Below, piece by piece: positions 9,992 to 20,068 of a stretch of 40,194 nt of DNA. The DNA lies in contig RQSC01001332.1 of NCBI GenBank assembly GCA_013416795.1, positions 20,497 through 60,690 of the forward strand. The letters are read 5' to 3'. The notes below the pieces were generated by a model. That model did not search any database. It saw only the letters and a program-made list of their open reading frames with translations, and was not told the DNA's origin. Position numbers and translations under genes: made by a program. How positions within the stretch are numbered: the first letter of the stretch is position 1; each line of letters starts with the position of its first letter. Source of the DNA: Prasinococcaceae sp. CCMP 1430 (Eukaryota; Prasinodermophyta; Palmophyllophyceae; Prasinococcales; Prasinococcaceae).

Positions 9992-10505
9992 GGCTCCTCG
10001 GCGATCGGGTTGGGGGCGGGGTTAGCGATCGTCGGTGTAGGCTGAGTGGCGCGCGCCCCCGCGCGTCCGCGGGTCTGCGCGCGCGCGCCACGCGGGCGCT
10101 CGGGGGAACCCAAGGTTCCAAATACGCACAGATACCCTCTAAAAATTCAAAGTAAGGAATCCATCCCCGATATTTTTAGTATATTTATAATTTACATCAG
10201 CCGGGAGGTCAGCGTGGATTCCAAATCTTCGAGGGGTCAAAGCAGGGCGGGTTCCCGCTCCGTTCCCCCGCGCGCGCGCATTTCGAGCGCGCGCGCGCGC
10301 CTGCAGCGGGGCACGTGGCACGTGGGAGGCCCCCAGGGCGAGGCCAGCGGGCCGTGGCCCCGCAGGCGCGAGGGGGCCGGGGAGGTGGCCCGCGTCCCCC
10401 TCCTCCTCTCTGCCTCTCCCTCCCTCCCTCCCTCTCTCTCGCGCGCGCTCTCTCGCGCGCGGCTGTGGGCGCGGGCGCGCGCGCGGTCTCGGCGCGGGCG
10501 CCGCN
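9992..10505. other. Intergenic or lost carrier sequence, with AT-rich island
   Basis: The stretch from the membrane-protein start to the N at 10505 is mostly GC-rich simple sequence (CG and CT runs at 10270-10500). It contains a sharply AT-rich island at about 10117-10235, with GGAATCC and GGATTCC flanking a TATTTTTAGTATATTTATAA core. No carrier-family protein sequence can be read in it, although the carrier fragment upstream (minus strand) should continue in this direction. Confidence 0.5.
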
Positions 10506-10642
10506 ATAGAAGCCGTTGATGAAACCCTCTTTGCTGGCGATGGTCACCAGAGCGTTGCCCATGCTGCTGTACGTGTTGCCCGCCATCTGCATCCTCCTCC
10601 GCACCGTATCGAGGGGATAGCACACCGTAGTGGCCACCGTCC
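10506..10642 (-). CDS. Mitochondrial carrier family exon, truncated at a gap
   Basis: The minus strand encodes GTVATTVCYPLDTVRRRMQM followed by a helix and KEGFINGFY. The P-L-D-x-x-R-R-R-M string is the Px[DE]xx[RK] signature that ends an odd-numbered helix in each carrier repeat. The RRRMQM form is typical of the third repeat of ADP/ATP and ATP-Mg/Pi carriers of the inner mitochondrial membrane. KEGFINGFY is the expected matrix helix, normally followed by RG and a further helix. Instead the sequence meets the N at 10505 and continues as unrelated CG-rich sequence. Upstream it merges into a GCC-repeat alanine run, so its acceptor is not placed. Only this fragment of a roughly 300-residue protein is visible; it is probably an assembly casualty rather than a pseudogene. 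Confidence 0.7.
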
Positions 10643-12716
10643 CCGCCGCCGCCGCCGCCGCCGCCGCCACGCGCGCGCCATGCGTGCGCCTCGAGATTCT
10701 CGCCGAGCGCGGCGCGCGGGCGCGGCCGCGCGCAGAGGGCGCGGCCGCAGCTCTCATCCGTGCGTCAGTCGGTCGGGGAACCGCGGCGCGCTCGGTCGGC
10801 CGGGGGAAACCCGCCGGCGGGGGGGGAGCAAAATTCGGAATCCCAATCGTATCGTCGGTGCATTGTGTTTGTCGCGACACCGCTGTGCACGTCGGAATTT
10901 AATAACAGAAATCTGCCAACGGCCGCACCGACCGACCGACGGTGCAACGGCAACGACGGGGACACGTCAGGGGGAACACGCCAGCCAATTTCAGCGCCGC
11001 GTCCCGCGTTGGAGTATGGCTGGCGTCAACCTTTCCAGAAAATTGGGGGAGCAGTCATGTTTTTTGTGTGGGGGGGGGGCGGCAGCGGGGCTCGGACCGC
11101 TCGATGCGGGGCGCCGCGGCGCGCCAACGGGGGAACAGTCGCCGTGGATGGCGTGCGCGCATACGTTGCGTGTGTGCGTGTGCGTGCATGTGCGCGTGAT
11201 GGACGACGTGCAGGGCGCCGTTTGCGGGGTCAGCACCTCCGACGGGGTGATGCGCGCGGCGCTGCGCTCCGTGCGACGCTGCTGCGAGACGCTCGAGGCG
11301 CTGCGCGAGGCGCCCGTCGAGGCGCTGTGCGAGGCGCTGCGCTTCGAGTAAGCCAGGGCAAACTCGACCTCGACCTCGCGTCGGTCTTGTCCATGCTAAA
11401 AGGGGCGCTGTGCCGTCGACGTGGCGGCGCCACCGCGTCCAGCCTTCGCTCGGAGTTGGGGACCCCCAACTGGGCCCCGAGCGCCAGACGGGCTCCACGC
11501 GCGAGCGGATCGCCGCGCTGAAGCACGAGGGGCGCAGGCCTCGCGCGCCGCAGGCGGATGCTGGCCGACGCGCCGCGGAAGCGCTCGAGCTGCAGCGGCG
11601 GCGATAGCACGAGCAGCTGGCCATTGCATCGCTCCGGCCCTCCGAGGGCGTGCATGGGTGCTTTACCAATCGGCGGGCCTCGACGGCCGGCCGCGAGGCG
11701 CCGCCGCGGAAAGGAGTGCTGTCTGTACTGCACATGCTCGCTCACGCGATCGAGCGCCAGCCGGCGTCCATCTCCGCGCTCGCGCTGCCCGCGGGACGCG
11801 AGGGCGCGAGCTCGCGAGAGCGTGGAGCGCTACTCCCCGCGTCGTGCCGCGAGTCGCATCGAGCCGTCGAGCTGCGTGTTAAAGGGTCGATGATCCATCC
11901 GCGCACGCCCTCGACGGCGCGCCTGACACCTGACACCCGCGCTCCGCTCGCCAACTTCCGTCCGAGTCCCTCCAGGGCGCGGGGCACCGCGTGCGCGCCA
12001 GGAGCGCGCGCCTCGGCCGCCGAGTCGGCGCCCAGCGTGGGCTGCCGGGTATCGGGCCGCCCCGCACTGTTGCCATCCCACCCACCTCTCGAAACCGTCT
12101 CGATCGCCCTCTTCCTTTTTCCGTTTCAATGGCTTGCTTGAACGTGCTCTCTCGGAGAGTGCGGCGCGCGAATCAATGGCACTCACTGGTCGCACAGCCG
12201 CAAATCGACGCCCATCATTTCTGCGCCTCGAAACACGTCGCTAAAAAAACGAAGATGGGCGCGGTCGGTTCCGACCCTGGGCGCAAACCCACCGGGGGGC
12301 GCCAGTTCGCGGCCACGATCAGCGCGCCCGCGCAGAAAATACAGTGAGACACATCCGCAGCGCAAAAAAAAGATAAAAAAGTTGGGCGGATCCCTCGCAG
12401 ATCCGCGTTCCGTCCCGTCGGTGGTCCCACTTCGCCGCCAACGGTCCCACAGCGCCCCCCCGGCACCCCATCTTGGGGCCCGCGGCGCCTCCGCGCGCGT
12501 GTCCACGCGGCCACCCAACAGTCTCCGGCGCGCGCCGGCCGTCGGTTTCGCGCAACCCGCGCGGCGCGCGCGCCGGCGGCAATCTCTGCCGGGCCTCAGA
12601 CGCGCCGCAGCGTGCGCGTGCTGTTACGTTTGGCGAGGCGGGCGCGCAGGCCCGCGCATGCACGCGCACATGGCACATGCGCGCACACGCGCCGTGCGCC
12701 CGCACACAGAGGCACA

Positions 12717-12860
12717 CACACACACGCACACACACGCATGCACACGCACACAGTCACACACACACAGTCACACACACACAACACAGCACACACACGCACG
12801 CAGCAGTGGAGGCAGGTGCGCACGCGCGCGCGCGCCGCACACACAGCGCGCGCGCGCAGA
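12717..12860. repeat. CA/GC dinucleotide microsatellite
   Basis: Long alternating CA tracts with interspersed CACG and CACT units, passing into CG alternation. It generates spurious His/Thr-rich and Val/Cys-rich open frames on opposite strands, which should not be annotated as proteins. Confidence 0.9.
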
Positions 12861-13302
12861 TCGCCCCTGCTCCTCTGTCACGCGGCGCTTCCGCTCCGGC
12901 GCGCCGCGCCTTTTTTTTTTTTTCCTGCCGGAGCCGATCGGAGGCGGAACCGGAACCGAACCGAACCCGAGCCGCCGCGGAGCTGTGGCCGGCCGGGGGG
13001 CGCCCGCCCGCGCCCGCGGCTCCGCGCTCCCCCGGATCGGATCCGTTCCCTGGTCTGGCGCGCCGCGCGCGCGCGCGCGCCCGCGTTCCGACCGACGCCC
13101 GCCCACCCCCACCCCAACCCCAACCCCAGAGCTTCCATCCCACGTACCGGTACCAGGTACCTAGGTACCATCGCTCTGTTACAAAAAAATAGTACTACTG
13201 TAGACTACTGTACAGTAACGACTCGTTCGTTTTGATAAGCAAATAGGGTCTGACCCCAATGTCGCGTACATTCGTCTGCGATACGTCACTTCGAATCTGT
13301 TT

Positions 13303-13314
13303 GGGTTAGGGTTA
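13303..13314 (+). repeat. Interstitial telomere-like motif
   Basis: GGGTTAGGGTTA lies about 300 bp upstream of the 13620 start codon, in an AT-richer patch. It may be a telo-box-like promoter element or a relic; too short to be a telomere. Confidence 0.5.
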
Positions 13315-13461
13315 CGCCGCCGCGACCGGCCGCGGCCGCGGCCGAAAAGCCGAGTCGCCGACCGCGCAACCGACTCTGCGGCGACGCGATCGATCCGATC
13401 GCCCGCCGGTTAAAAAAAAAAAAAAAGACCGGCGACGCGCGGGTGCGCGCGCGCACGCGGC

Positions 13462-13478
13462 NNNNNNNNNNNNNNNNN
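13462..13478. other. Assembly gap (17 N)
   Basis: Seventeen undetermined bases in CG-rich sequence upstream of the 13620 start codon. The real length is unknown. Confidence 0.95.
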
Positions 13479-13619
13479 GGGGGTGCTTCGTTCTTGGTGC
13501 GCGGCGCGAGGGGACGCTGACGCGCCGCGCGCCCACGCACGCCCCGCTCGCGGCCGGCGGTGGCAGTCGGCAGCGCGCCGCGCGGGGCCTCGCCGCCGCT
13601 CAGGCGAGGGAGGGGGTTG

Positions 13620-15995
13620 ATGGACGGGACGGCGGCGTTCGCCTCGACCGACCCCGCCCTCGCCGCAGTGCCCGCGCACCAGGCGTCGCCGAAGCTGATC
13701 TCGTTGCTCAACGGCGACCTGCCATCGCAGAGCGCGCCCGCGGCGCGCGAGGCCGGAGAGGCGGGCGCGAGGGCGGGGCCGAACAGCGTCGTGCTGCTCG
13801 ACTCGAGACTGGAGCTGCCCATGCCCCTCTCCTCCCCGGGGGTCGACGCGCCGGCGAACGACGGCGGTGCGCTGCCGCAGGGCGCCGCGGCGCAGCTCGG
13901 ACCCGAGGCGCAGTGCCAGCAGCCGATCAATCCGGCCACGCCCGGCACCTCGCTCGAGGGCACCCTCGAGCACCCCAGCCCGGACCGCAGCCCCTCCGTT
14001 CCGACGTCGGAGGAGCGCGCGCGGGAGGACGAGCGCCCTGCCTCCGCGGGCCCGGCGCCAGCTGCTGCACCCCATCCTAGGGAGGACGACAAGCACCCTT
14101 CGTCCGCCGACGAGACCCACCAGGAGCTGGTCGGCGGGGGCACGGCGCCGGCTCCCGCCGCGACCCACGCCGCGCCCTCCGCGCCCGACACGACGATCGT
14201 TGTTTCGAGCATCGAGGCGGTGCACAGCCTGGTCGGCGGCAGCGCCTGTCCAGACGGCGACGACGACGCTTTCGCCTTCGACGCCTCGTCCGGCGTGGAG
14301 CTGCATCTTGGTCGGCCTGAGGAGCCCGACGAGGTGAGGCGGCGCCACTTGGAATCCGAGTGCGCGCTGGCGCACGCACCCGCCCTTCCGGACGGATCCC
14401 TGGCCGCGGCGGTGTGCGGAACAACTCCGACCCTGGTCGACATGCAGGCCGGCACGGTCGCGCTGGAGGAGCACCGGGCGCGACAACGGGGGCAGGAGGA
14501 GCGCGACGGCGGCGGCGGCGGCGGCGCGGCGGATGACCGGTCCGGACATGAGCACGCGCCGGGCGGCGGCGCGCCGCCTGCAGGTGCCGACGGTGGCGGC
14601 AAGCAGCCTCCCCAGCCCAACGACGACAAGGATGGCGGCGAGGGTGCCGACACGCAGCGCCATGAAGTGCGCTGCATCAACCCGGCCCATCGGTCGGCCG
14701 CTTCCCTGGAGGCCGGCGGGCGCACCTGGTTCTGCACGAAGTGCCGCCCCGCGCCAGCCCTGGAGGAAGAAAAGGCCTACGAGCTCGTGGGCGACCCCGG
14801 CCTCAAGAATGGGGAGAAGAAGCTGCGCGCGCGCATTCTGCGCACGCCAGAGTGGGAGAGCCACGACACGCGCACGGCGCTCGCAGACGAGCTCGACGCC
14901 GCGTCGCCCGACCCGGGGAGCTCCGACGCCAGGCTGGCGCGTGCCCTGCGCAAGAAGGACGTGCCGTCGCTCCGCAAGGCGCACTTGCTCGCGCTCGCGC
15001 GCCGCTGGGGCATCGCGTCGGACATCTGGCTGAAGAAGGGCGAGGCCACGCGGCGCAGGTCCGTAGCCGCCAAGAAGAGGGTGCGTGGGCCCAAGGCCAA
15101 GGGCAGGGGCGCCAAGGGCACTGCCATGCCTGGCAACGCGAGCGGCGGCGCGGCGGCGGCGCTGCCCTTCGCGTCGATGGGCGCCATCGGACAGGCCACG
15201 GCCCAGGGCGCCGGGCCTTCCGCGAGGGGCTTCGAGGACTACAGCCCCAGGGCCCAGGACGGCAGCGGCGCGCGCCCGCGTCGCAACGCGGTGTCCGCGA
15301 AGAGGCGCAGGGGGCCCTACGGCGACGACTTCGAGTACGGGGCCGTCGCCATGGGTGCAAAGCCCCCACCTGGCGCCAAGCGCGCCCGTGTCACCAGCCG
15401 GGCGGGCAAGGCGAGGGCGGGAGGCGCGGGCCGCGGCGCGGTCGCAAACATCGGGAACATGATGGCTCCGCCGGCGGGTCCCTTCTACGCCGCGCACTCT
15501 CCTGTCTTTTCGTGGGACGTGATGCTGATGTCAGGCAGCGCAGACCCCCCGGCGCCGTCCCTCAGAGCGGTCGGCGGCGGCGGTGGGACCTTGGGTGCCA
15601 CAGGCGGGAGCAACACCGCCGGCATCCCGGCGGAGGGAATGGTGGGGCTCGACATGCAGTTCTATCACAACGCGCCGGCAGGCATCCCCGGCCAGCTCTC
15701 GCCGGCCCTGTCCTTCCCCGTGGGGAACATGATGCCGCCGGCGCTGCCGATGGGGACGCTGCCCCCCAACCCCAGCTCCCACCAGTCGCATCTCGAGCAA
15801 CCCACCGCCCCTCGCGGCGGCACGTACCCACCGCCTGCTCAGATCGACGACAACGTCGTCTTTGCTCCGACGCCGCACGCTGCGGCCACCGGTGTGGACA
15901 CTTCCAGCGCGCCGCTCTCGTCGGCGGCGTGGCTGAACACGGAGATATGGACTGACATCCTCCAGGGCGGGCTCCCTGCCGGCCGTGGCCTGTAG
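13620..15995 (+). CDS. Orphan low-complexity protein with a Cys/His cluster and basic region
   Basis: A single exon of 791 residues from ATG 13620. The N-terminal 340 residues are Pro/Ala/Gly/Asp-rich and probably disordered. Residues 352-375 hold a compact cluster, C-x4-H-x14-C-x2-C (CINPAH...CTKC), which looks able to bind one zinc. A charged helical region follows (about 380-480, ending in LRKAHLLALARRWGI). Next come basic patches (KKRVRGPKAKGRGAKG, AKRRRGPYG, AKRARV) that look like nuclear signals or nucleic-acid contacts, then a Gly/Pro/Met-rich tail. I do not recognise the family. A nuclear regulatory protein is a reasonable guess and no more. The codon pattern (G/C at third positions through about 2.4 kb without a stop) and the organised cluster make a real gene likely. 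Confidence 0.72.
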   Translation: MDGTAAFASTDPALAAVPAHQASPKLISLLNGDLPSQSAPAAREAGEAGARAGPNSVVLLDSRLELPMPLSSPGVDAPANDGGALPQGAAAQLGPEAQCQQPINPATPGTSLEGTLEHPSPDRSPSVPTSEERAREDERPASAGPAPAAAPHPREDDKHPSSADETHQELVGGGTAPAPAATHAAPSAPDTTIVVSSIEAVHSLVGGSACPDGDDDAFAFDASSGVELHLGRPEEPDEVRRRHLESECALAHAPALPDGSLAAAVCGTTPTLVDMQAGTVALEEHRARQRGQEERDGGGGGGAADDRSGHEHAPGGGAPPAGADGGGKQPPQPNDDKDGGEGADTQRHEVRCINPAHRSAASLEAGGRTWFCTKCRPAPALEEEKAYELVGDPGLKNGEKKLRARILRTPEWESHDTRTALADELDAASPDPGSSDARLARALRKKDVPSLRKAHLLALARRWGIASDIWLKKGEATRRRSVAAKKRVRGPKAKGRGAKGTAMPGNASGGAAAALPFASMGAIGQATAQGAGPSARGFEDYSPRAQDGSGARPRRNAVSAKRRRGPYGDDFEYGAVAMGAKPPPGAKRARVTSRAGKARAGGAGRGAVANIGNMMAPPAGPFYAAHSPVFSWDVMLMSGSADPPAPSLRAVGGGGGTLGATGGSNTAGIPAEGMVGLDMQFYHNAPAGIPGQLSPALSFPVGNMMPPALPMGTLPPNPSSHQSHLEQPTAPRGGTYPPPAQIDDNVVFAPTPHAAATGVDTSSAPLSSAAWLNTEIWTDILQGGLPAGRGL

Positions 15996-16639
15996 ACTAC
16001 TATTCATGATGGGCCGCGCCAACACGGCGCGGCGACCGCCGAGACGGCATGTGGCATATGCACACTGCTTTTGCTGACTGCGTGTTTGCTCTCGCCCGTA
16101 TACTACTACTCAACAATTGGTCGCACCTTACAGATACTTCGAAGCAAGTCGGACGCAGCATAGTTTGCCTCCTCTCTCCGCGAGTATGCCAGCGCTACGT
16201 GCGAAGGATGCCCGAGTGAACCCAGAGACTGGAGGAGGGAAGGGCGAGGGGAAACGCGCGCCGTCAAACCACTAAGCGTAACACCAATGTTTAGCACTGT
16301 CAGACTGTGTGTCACCGACCACAGGAGGCCAATGCTGGGCGGCGGACAGTCAGAGACGAGCGAGGCCCAGTGCTGGCCGCTACCTTACGCGTCGTTGGTC
16401 GTAGCGGCCAGGACATGGCCGGGCGCGCCTAGCGGAGCCGCCGCGCTCAGCACTTCTCGCCGCGCCCCCGGTTTCAACAGCCTCCCGTGCGCGCTTCGGT
16501 ACTCGTTTGATGCGCGGGAAATATAGCAGGGTGGTTGGTGTTTGAGGGGATGCCACAGCGCGCGCGGCCTCGCCGCGGTGGCGGCCGGCCACCGCGTGCT
16601 CATCGAGCTCGTGGTGTGTCGGTCGCCGCGCGCGCCGCG
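15996..16639. other. Intergenic and promoter of the PLAC8-like gene
   Basis: About 640 bp without a supported gene. Immediately after the orphan's stop is an AT-richer stretch (16000-16150) suited to a 3' end. GC rises again towards 16640. An in-frame ATG at 16550 is an alternative start for the next gene. Confidence 0.5.
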
Positions 16640-17762
16640 ATGGGGTGGTTTTCGTCCTCTTCTCCTGCCACGCCCGCGGGCGCTGCCGCCGCCTCGGGCG
16701 AGGCTGAGCCCTCCAGCGCGGCAGGCGGAGCGCCCGGGGAGAGCCCCGACTCGCCGACCCCCGAGGCGGCCGCAGCGGCGGCCGCGGCGGCCTCAGCGGC
16801 GACCGCCGCAGCCGCGACCGCTGCGGTCGGGGCGATGGTCGGCAAGGCGGAGCCGGAGGGCGCAGCCAAGAAGGGCGGCGGCTGGACCTCGTACGTTGAA
16901 AAGCAGCTCGGCCTCAAAAGCGCCGAGGAGCTCCGGAGTGAGAAGGCGGCCGCGCCAGAGAAGGAGCGCACCGAGGCCGAAGGGGAGGCGGCGCCGGACT
17001 TGACGCGCTTTCCGTTCCGCCCATTTGGCTGCTGCACCACGGCGTACGCAGTGCCGACGTTTGCGCCGCTGTCGTTGACCAACCCTGCCTGCCTCGTCGG
17101 CCAGCACGTTTCGCTGATGACCGGTGAAGACTATCACTGCGGCTCGTGCTTTCCGCTCGGTGCGGGCGCGCCCGCCAAAGTGCGCACGCTCCCGCTGGAA
17201 GTCCTATGCGTGTTACTGACAGTGCCCAAATGTACATGCGCGCGCGCGCGCGCACACACACACACACACAGAGGATGGGCCGTGCGCGAGCTGCAACCGC
17301 TGTTGCGCCAATAGAGTGTGCCGGATGGGCACGAAAGGCTGGGCGGTCTGCGCTTGCTTCAGCTGGCTGGACTTTCTTCCGTGCTGCTCATGCCCGCCCG
17401 TCGGCTGGTTCTTCTGCGTGCCGCACTTTTCTATGTCCGCGGCTGCCGCTACATATCTCCTCCGCCAACGCATCATCTTCGCGCACGACGTGAAGCTCGA
17501 TCCGCCCGGCGCCAAAGGCAAGGTAGAGGGCATGGGAACCGACCGCATGGGAGCGGGCGCGCCACACTGCTGCTACTGCTGCCTGCTCACGCAGCAGGTG
17601 GCCTTTCTGGAGGCCGTCACTGGGAAGGACGCGAGGATGCGCGCGCGCGAGGCCAGCCTGAGGGAGCGGAAGGCGGCGGCCGACGCCAGCGCTGCTGCTG
17701 CCGCCGATGAGGAGGCCGCGCCGCAACAGGAGCAGATGGCGAAGACGTCCAAGGACGACTGA
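16640..17762 (+). CDS. PLAC8-like cysteine-rich membrane protein
   Basis: Two exons, 16640-17159 and 17317-17762, give 321 residues. The intron uses a GTGCGG donor and contains a CG/CA microsatellite (17237-17271). After an Ala/Ser-rich N-terminus and a charged segment (to about residue 125) comes the cysteine-rich part: FGCC, NPACLVG, YHCGSCFPLVC, then CACFSWLDFLPCCSCPPVGWFFC, a TYLLRQRI step and HCCYCCLLTQQVAFLEAV. The last two blocks match the order in PLAC8/DUF614 proteins (R-x-R-x..., then C-x-x-C-x-x-x-Q-x-x-RE-like). Plant members act at the plasma membrane in cell-size control and metal tolerance. The leading CC block is rearranged relative to textbook PLAC8, so membership is likely but not certain. 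The C-terminus is a charged, Ala-rich helix. The acceptor could instead be three bases earlier. Confidence 0.68.
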
Positions 17763-17960
17763 GGAGCGGAGCATGCGTGGGCGCGGCGCGCTGCTCGTGC
17801 GCTCACATGCAACCTCTGCGCGCGCGCGCGCGCGCGCGCGCCGTGGCCGCCGCAACGCACGGCGCTCGCGCCAGGCGACGCGGACGAACGTAGGAGCGAA
17901 CATAGTAAGGGGGCCCCACACATTTTGCTAGCTAGCTAGAGGCCGGACGACGCGTGCCGT

Positions 17961-19159
17961 CTACTCTTCGGAGAGTCGCTTGTCGATGGCCTCGCGCAGC
18001 CGCCCACGCAGAACTGCGACCTTGCCCGCCGTGGGCACGCCAAGAGCTTTGAGATACGCACGCAGCTCCGTTTTCTCCAGTGAGTCCACATCCAACGCCT
18101 GCAGGTTCACCACCTCAGCACCTAGGCCAGGGCCCTTCTCCTGTGCGCCGGCCGCCTCCTGCGCTCCACCCTCCAGCTGCTCGCCTCCCGCCGCCGCCGC
18201 TGCCTCATCTGCCTCCCTGTTCTCCTCATTGATGTAGAACGACGTCCGCAGCTTGCCTTTTGAGTCCTCAAGGATCTTCTCGAGCTGCGCGTACGTCGGC
18301 CGCTCGGCGAACTCGTCCACGAACTTGGCGTCCCGGCCCGTCATCAAGTAGAGCGAGTAGACCTTGTCTGGATACGCCCTGAGCAGGCGAAAGACTGCGC
18401 CCTGGACCCCGTCGAGGCCGCTCTCACCAGGCAGGATGCTTCCGATGCGCACCTCCTCGAGCGCGAAGACCAGCTCAAAGCCGTCAACGAACTTCTCGTT
18501 CGCTGCGCGCCAGGGACCAACGCCGAAGTCGCTCAACAGATTGCCACTGGTCACCCACTGGGGATTGAGGAGCGTCAGCGGCCGCTCGGTCTTCTCGGCA
18601 TACCTCTTGAGCAGTGGGAGGTTGTCGGCGCCAGGGTCTATGTGAGGTTGTCAGAGCCTTGCAGAGCAACACGTGCGCGCGCGCTGGGTGGGGGGGTGGC
18701 GCGCGCCTCCTGAGGGGGCCAAGACCGCTGGCGTCACGCACATACGACCGTCACTCGGTCCCGACTCTCCGTGGGATACAGCACGGCCGCATTGTCGCCA
18801 TCGAGGCCGCCGTCGCCGATGCGCTCCACGCTCAGATCCTCGTCGCCGTCGCTGACGCTTCGCGCGAGCGTCTTCCCAGCGTCGAGCGCGATCCTGAACT
18901 CTTCGGACGCGCTGCAGGGATAGTCCAGCGCTTCCGTATTGCAATACTGCCCGGGGCCTGCCCGCTGGTTGACGGGCATGAGCACCTGAACGCGCTGGCG
19001 AACGATGCCATCTGCGAGGGCCGCGCGCGATGCTGTCGCCGCCGCGGCGAGGGCCTCGGCGGCCGACTGCGGCAGCGCGGCCGCGGATGCCGCGGCAACG
19101 GCCAAACGCTGCTGTGCCCCCCCCCCCTTTCCCCACCCCCGCCACCACTCTGGTGCCAT
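17961..19159 (-). CDS. DUF1995-like plastid protein with C-terminal SAP motif
   Basis: Two exons, 19159-18742 and 18637-17961, join in phase to 364 residues across a 104-bp intron with a GTGCGT donor. The front half (LPQSAAEALAAAATASRAA...RVQVLMPVNQR, later RDRVTVVYPGADNLPLLKRYAE and LTLLNPQW) has the layout of DUF1995 proteins, plastid factors of unclear function in algae and plants. FVDGFELVFALEEVRIG and RLLRAYPDKVYSLYLM continue the domain. After an acidic, Ala/Glu-rich linker, the last 45 residues (DSLEKTELRAYLKALGVPTAGKVAVLRGRLREAI) form a SAP helix-loop-helix, a nucleic-acid-binding motif. The N-terminus is uncertain: it starts at ATG 19159 and runs through an 11-base homopolymer at 19117-19127, where an assembly indel or a missed intron could hide the transit peptide. 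Confidence 0.75.
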
Positions 19160-19237
19160 CGCTCGTGGCGCCGCACTCCCTCCCGGCGCGCACCGGCACG
19201 GCACCGCCGCAATCTGCGCGTCGCGTCCAGATAAGGT

Positions 19238-19250
19238 AAACCCTAAACCC
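19238..19250 (-). promoter_or_regulatory. Tandem telo-box (AAACCCTAAACCC)
   Basis: Two overlapping copies of the plant telo-box, the reverse complement of TTTAGGG, sit about 80 bp upstream of ATG 19159 of the minus-strand DUF1995-like gene. In plants this element is enriched near starts of highly expressed genes. Its role here is inferred from position. Confidence 0.5.
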
Positions 19251-19882
19251 GAAGACTGCCCCCAGACAGCCCGGGTCCAATACCCAAAACGTCGTCGCCC
19301 TCGCCAGGCGGATTTACGCCCGGCCAAAAATAGTTCCAGCGCGCGCCGCTTGGCCGGTGCGCGCGGGTTTACCCAGGATTTTCATAGGGAGATTCCCGGC
19401 CGCATGCGTTCCTTCCGTTTCGGCCGTTTCTACATACGGTTGGAGTCGGTGCCGCAGTCTAACCGCTGTGCTCCCCGTTTTGGCGCGCGGGGACAGGGCG
19501 CGCGCCGCCCTCGCGCCGACGCGCGCTGCGGCTGCCACACGGAACGCGGGGAGGAGGGGCGGCGGGGAGGGGAGGGAAGGAGGGGTGAGGGGGTCGGGGG
19601 TGGGGGGGTGGGGAGGTGGCGCCAGGCCGCCAGGATGGCGCCCCGCTGCACGCAGCCCCCTCCATCAAACAGCACGCGCGCGCGTTTTACACCCACGGGA
19701 GAGTTCATCGTACGTCAAAGCGAACCCGCGATTCTCCGAGTCGGATTCGATGCGTTTTCCTCTGGTGTTTTTTTTGTTTTGTTTTGTTTTTGGCGGGAGC
19801 GCTCGCGGATGGCGTTGTGGATAAGCTTGCAGGGGGTCGCGGGGTCGCCGATGGGGGGCGCCACACGCGGCGCGCGGGGAGT

Positions 19883-19915
<33 letters not shown>
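19883..19915 (+). repeat. Homopolymer run of 33 G
   Basis: An uninterrupted G33 tract flanked by GT and TGG, 31 bp before a candidate first-exon ATG at 19947. Its exact length is likely to be unreliable. It could form a G-quadruplex on the plus strand. Confidence 0.95.
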
Positions 19916-19916
<1 letters not shown>

Positions 19917-19946
19917 GGAGGCGTTGCAGCGGTGCGTAGGGGCGAG

Positions 19947-20042
19947 ATGGTTTCGGCCGCGCTGGGGTCCGCCCGCGCGGCGGCGGCGCAGCGGCGCGGC
20001 GGCTCCTGGTCGTCGTACAGCGCGCGCGCGGTGGCGAGCAAG
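19947..20042 (+). other. Possible non-annotated first exon of the coiled-coil gene
   Basis: ATG 19947 opens 32 codons (MVSAALGSARAAAAQ...WSSYSARAVASK) ending exactly at an AAG/GTGAGG donor in phase 0. The long reading frame that starts at 20069 has a low-complexity N-terminus, so its real start may be this exon spliced to an acceptor inside the Gly/Ala-rich part; 20294 is one site of compatible phase. Confidence 0.35.
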
Positions 20043-20068
20043 GTGAGGCGCTGCCCCGAGAGAGCGAA

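Larger units (their letters stand above)
10661..13461. other. Long gene-poor, repetitive interval
   Basis: No gene can be supported over about 2.8 kb. Best leads: (1) 11190-11345 (+) reads VMDDVQGAVCGVSTSDGVM and then an EALREAPVEALCEALRFE helix, ending at a GTAAGC donor-like site, so it could be a first exon, but no partner exon was found. (2) 11500-11990 has open frames on both strands without family resemblance. Sequence landmarks: CA microsatellite at 12717-12860, T13 at 12911-12923, A15 at 13412-13426, a TAC-rich palindromic patch near 13146-13170 and a telomere-like GGGTTAGGGTTA at 13303. Confidence 0.5.
19160..20068. other. Divergent intergenic/promoter interval
   Basis: About 900 bp between the DUF1995-like gene (-) and the coiled-coil gene (+). 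It contains a tandem telo-box (19238-19250), a purine-rich GGGGA stretch (19545-19620), a T/G tract (19769-19792), the G33 run (19883-19915) and a possible first exon (19947-20042). Confidence 0.6.

Noticed and set aside
12717-12860. Repeat array considered as a CRISPR
   Set aside because: Simple dinucleotide repeat with no repeat/spacer structure, in an intron-bearing eukaryotic genome.
12382-13192. His/Thr- and Cys/Val-rich open frames
   Set aside because: Translations of CA/GT microsatellites and CG repeats, not genes.
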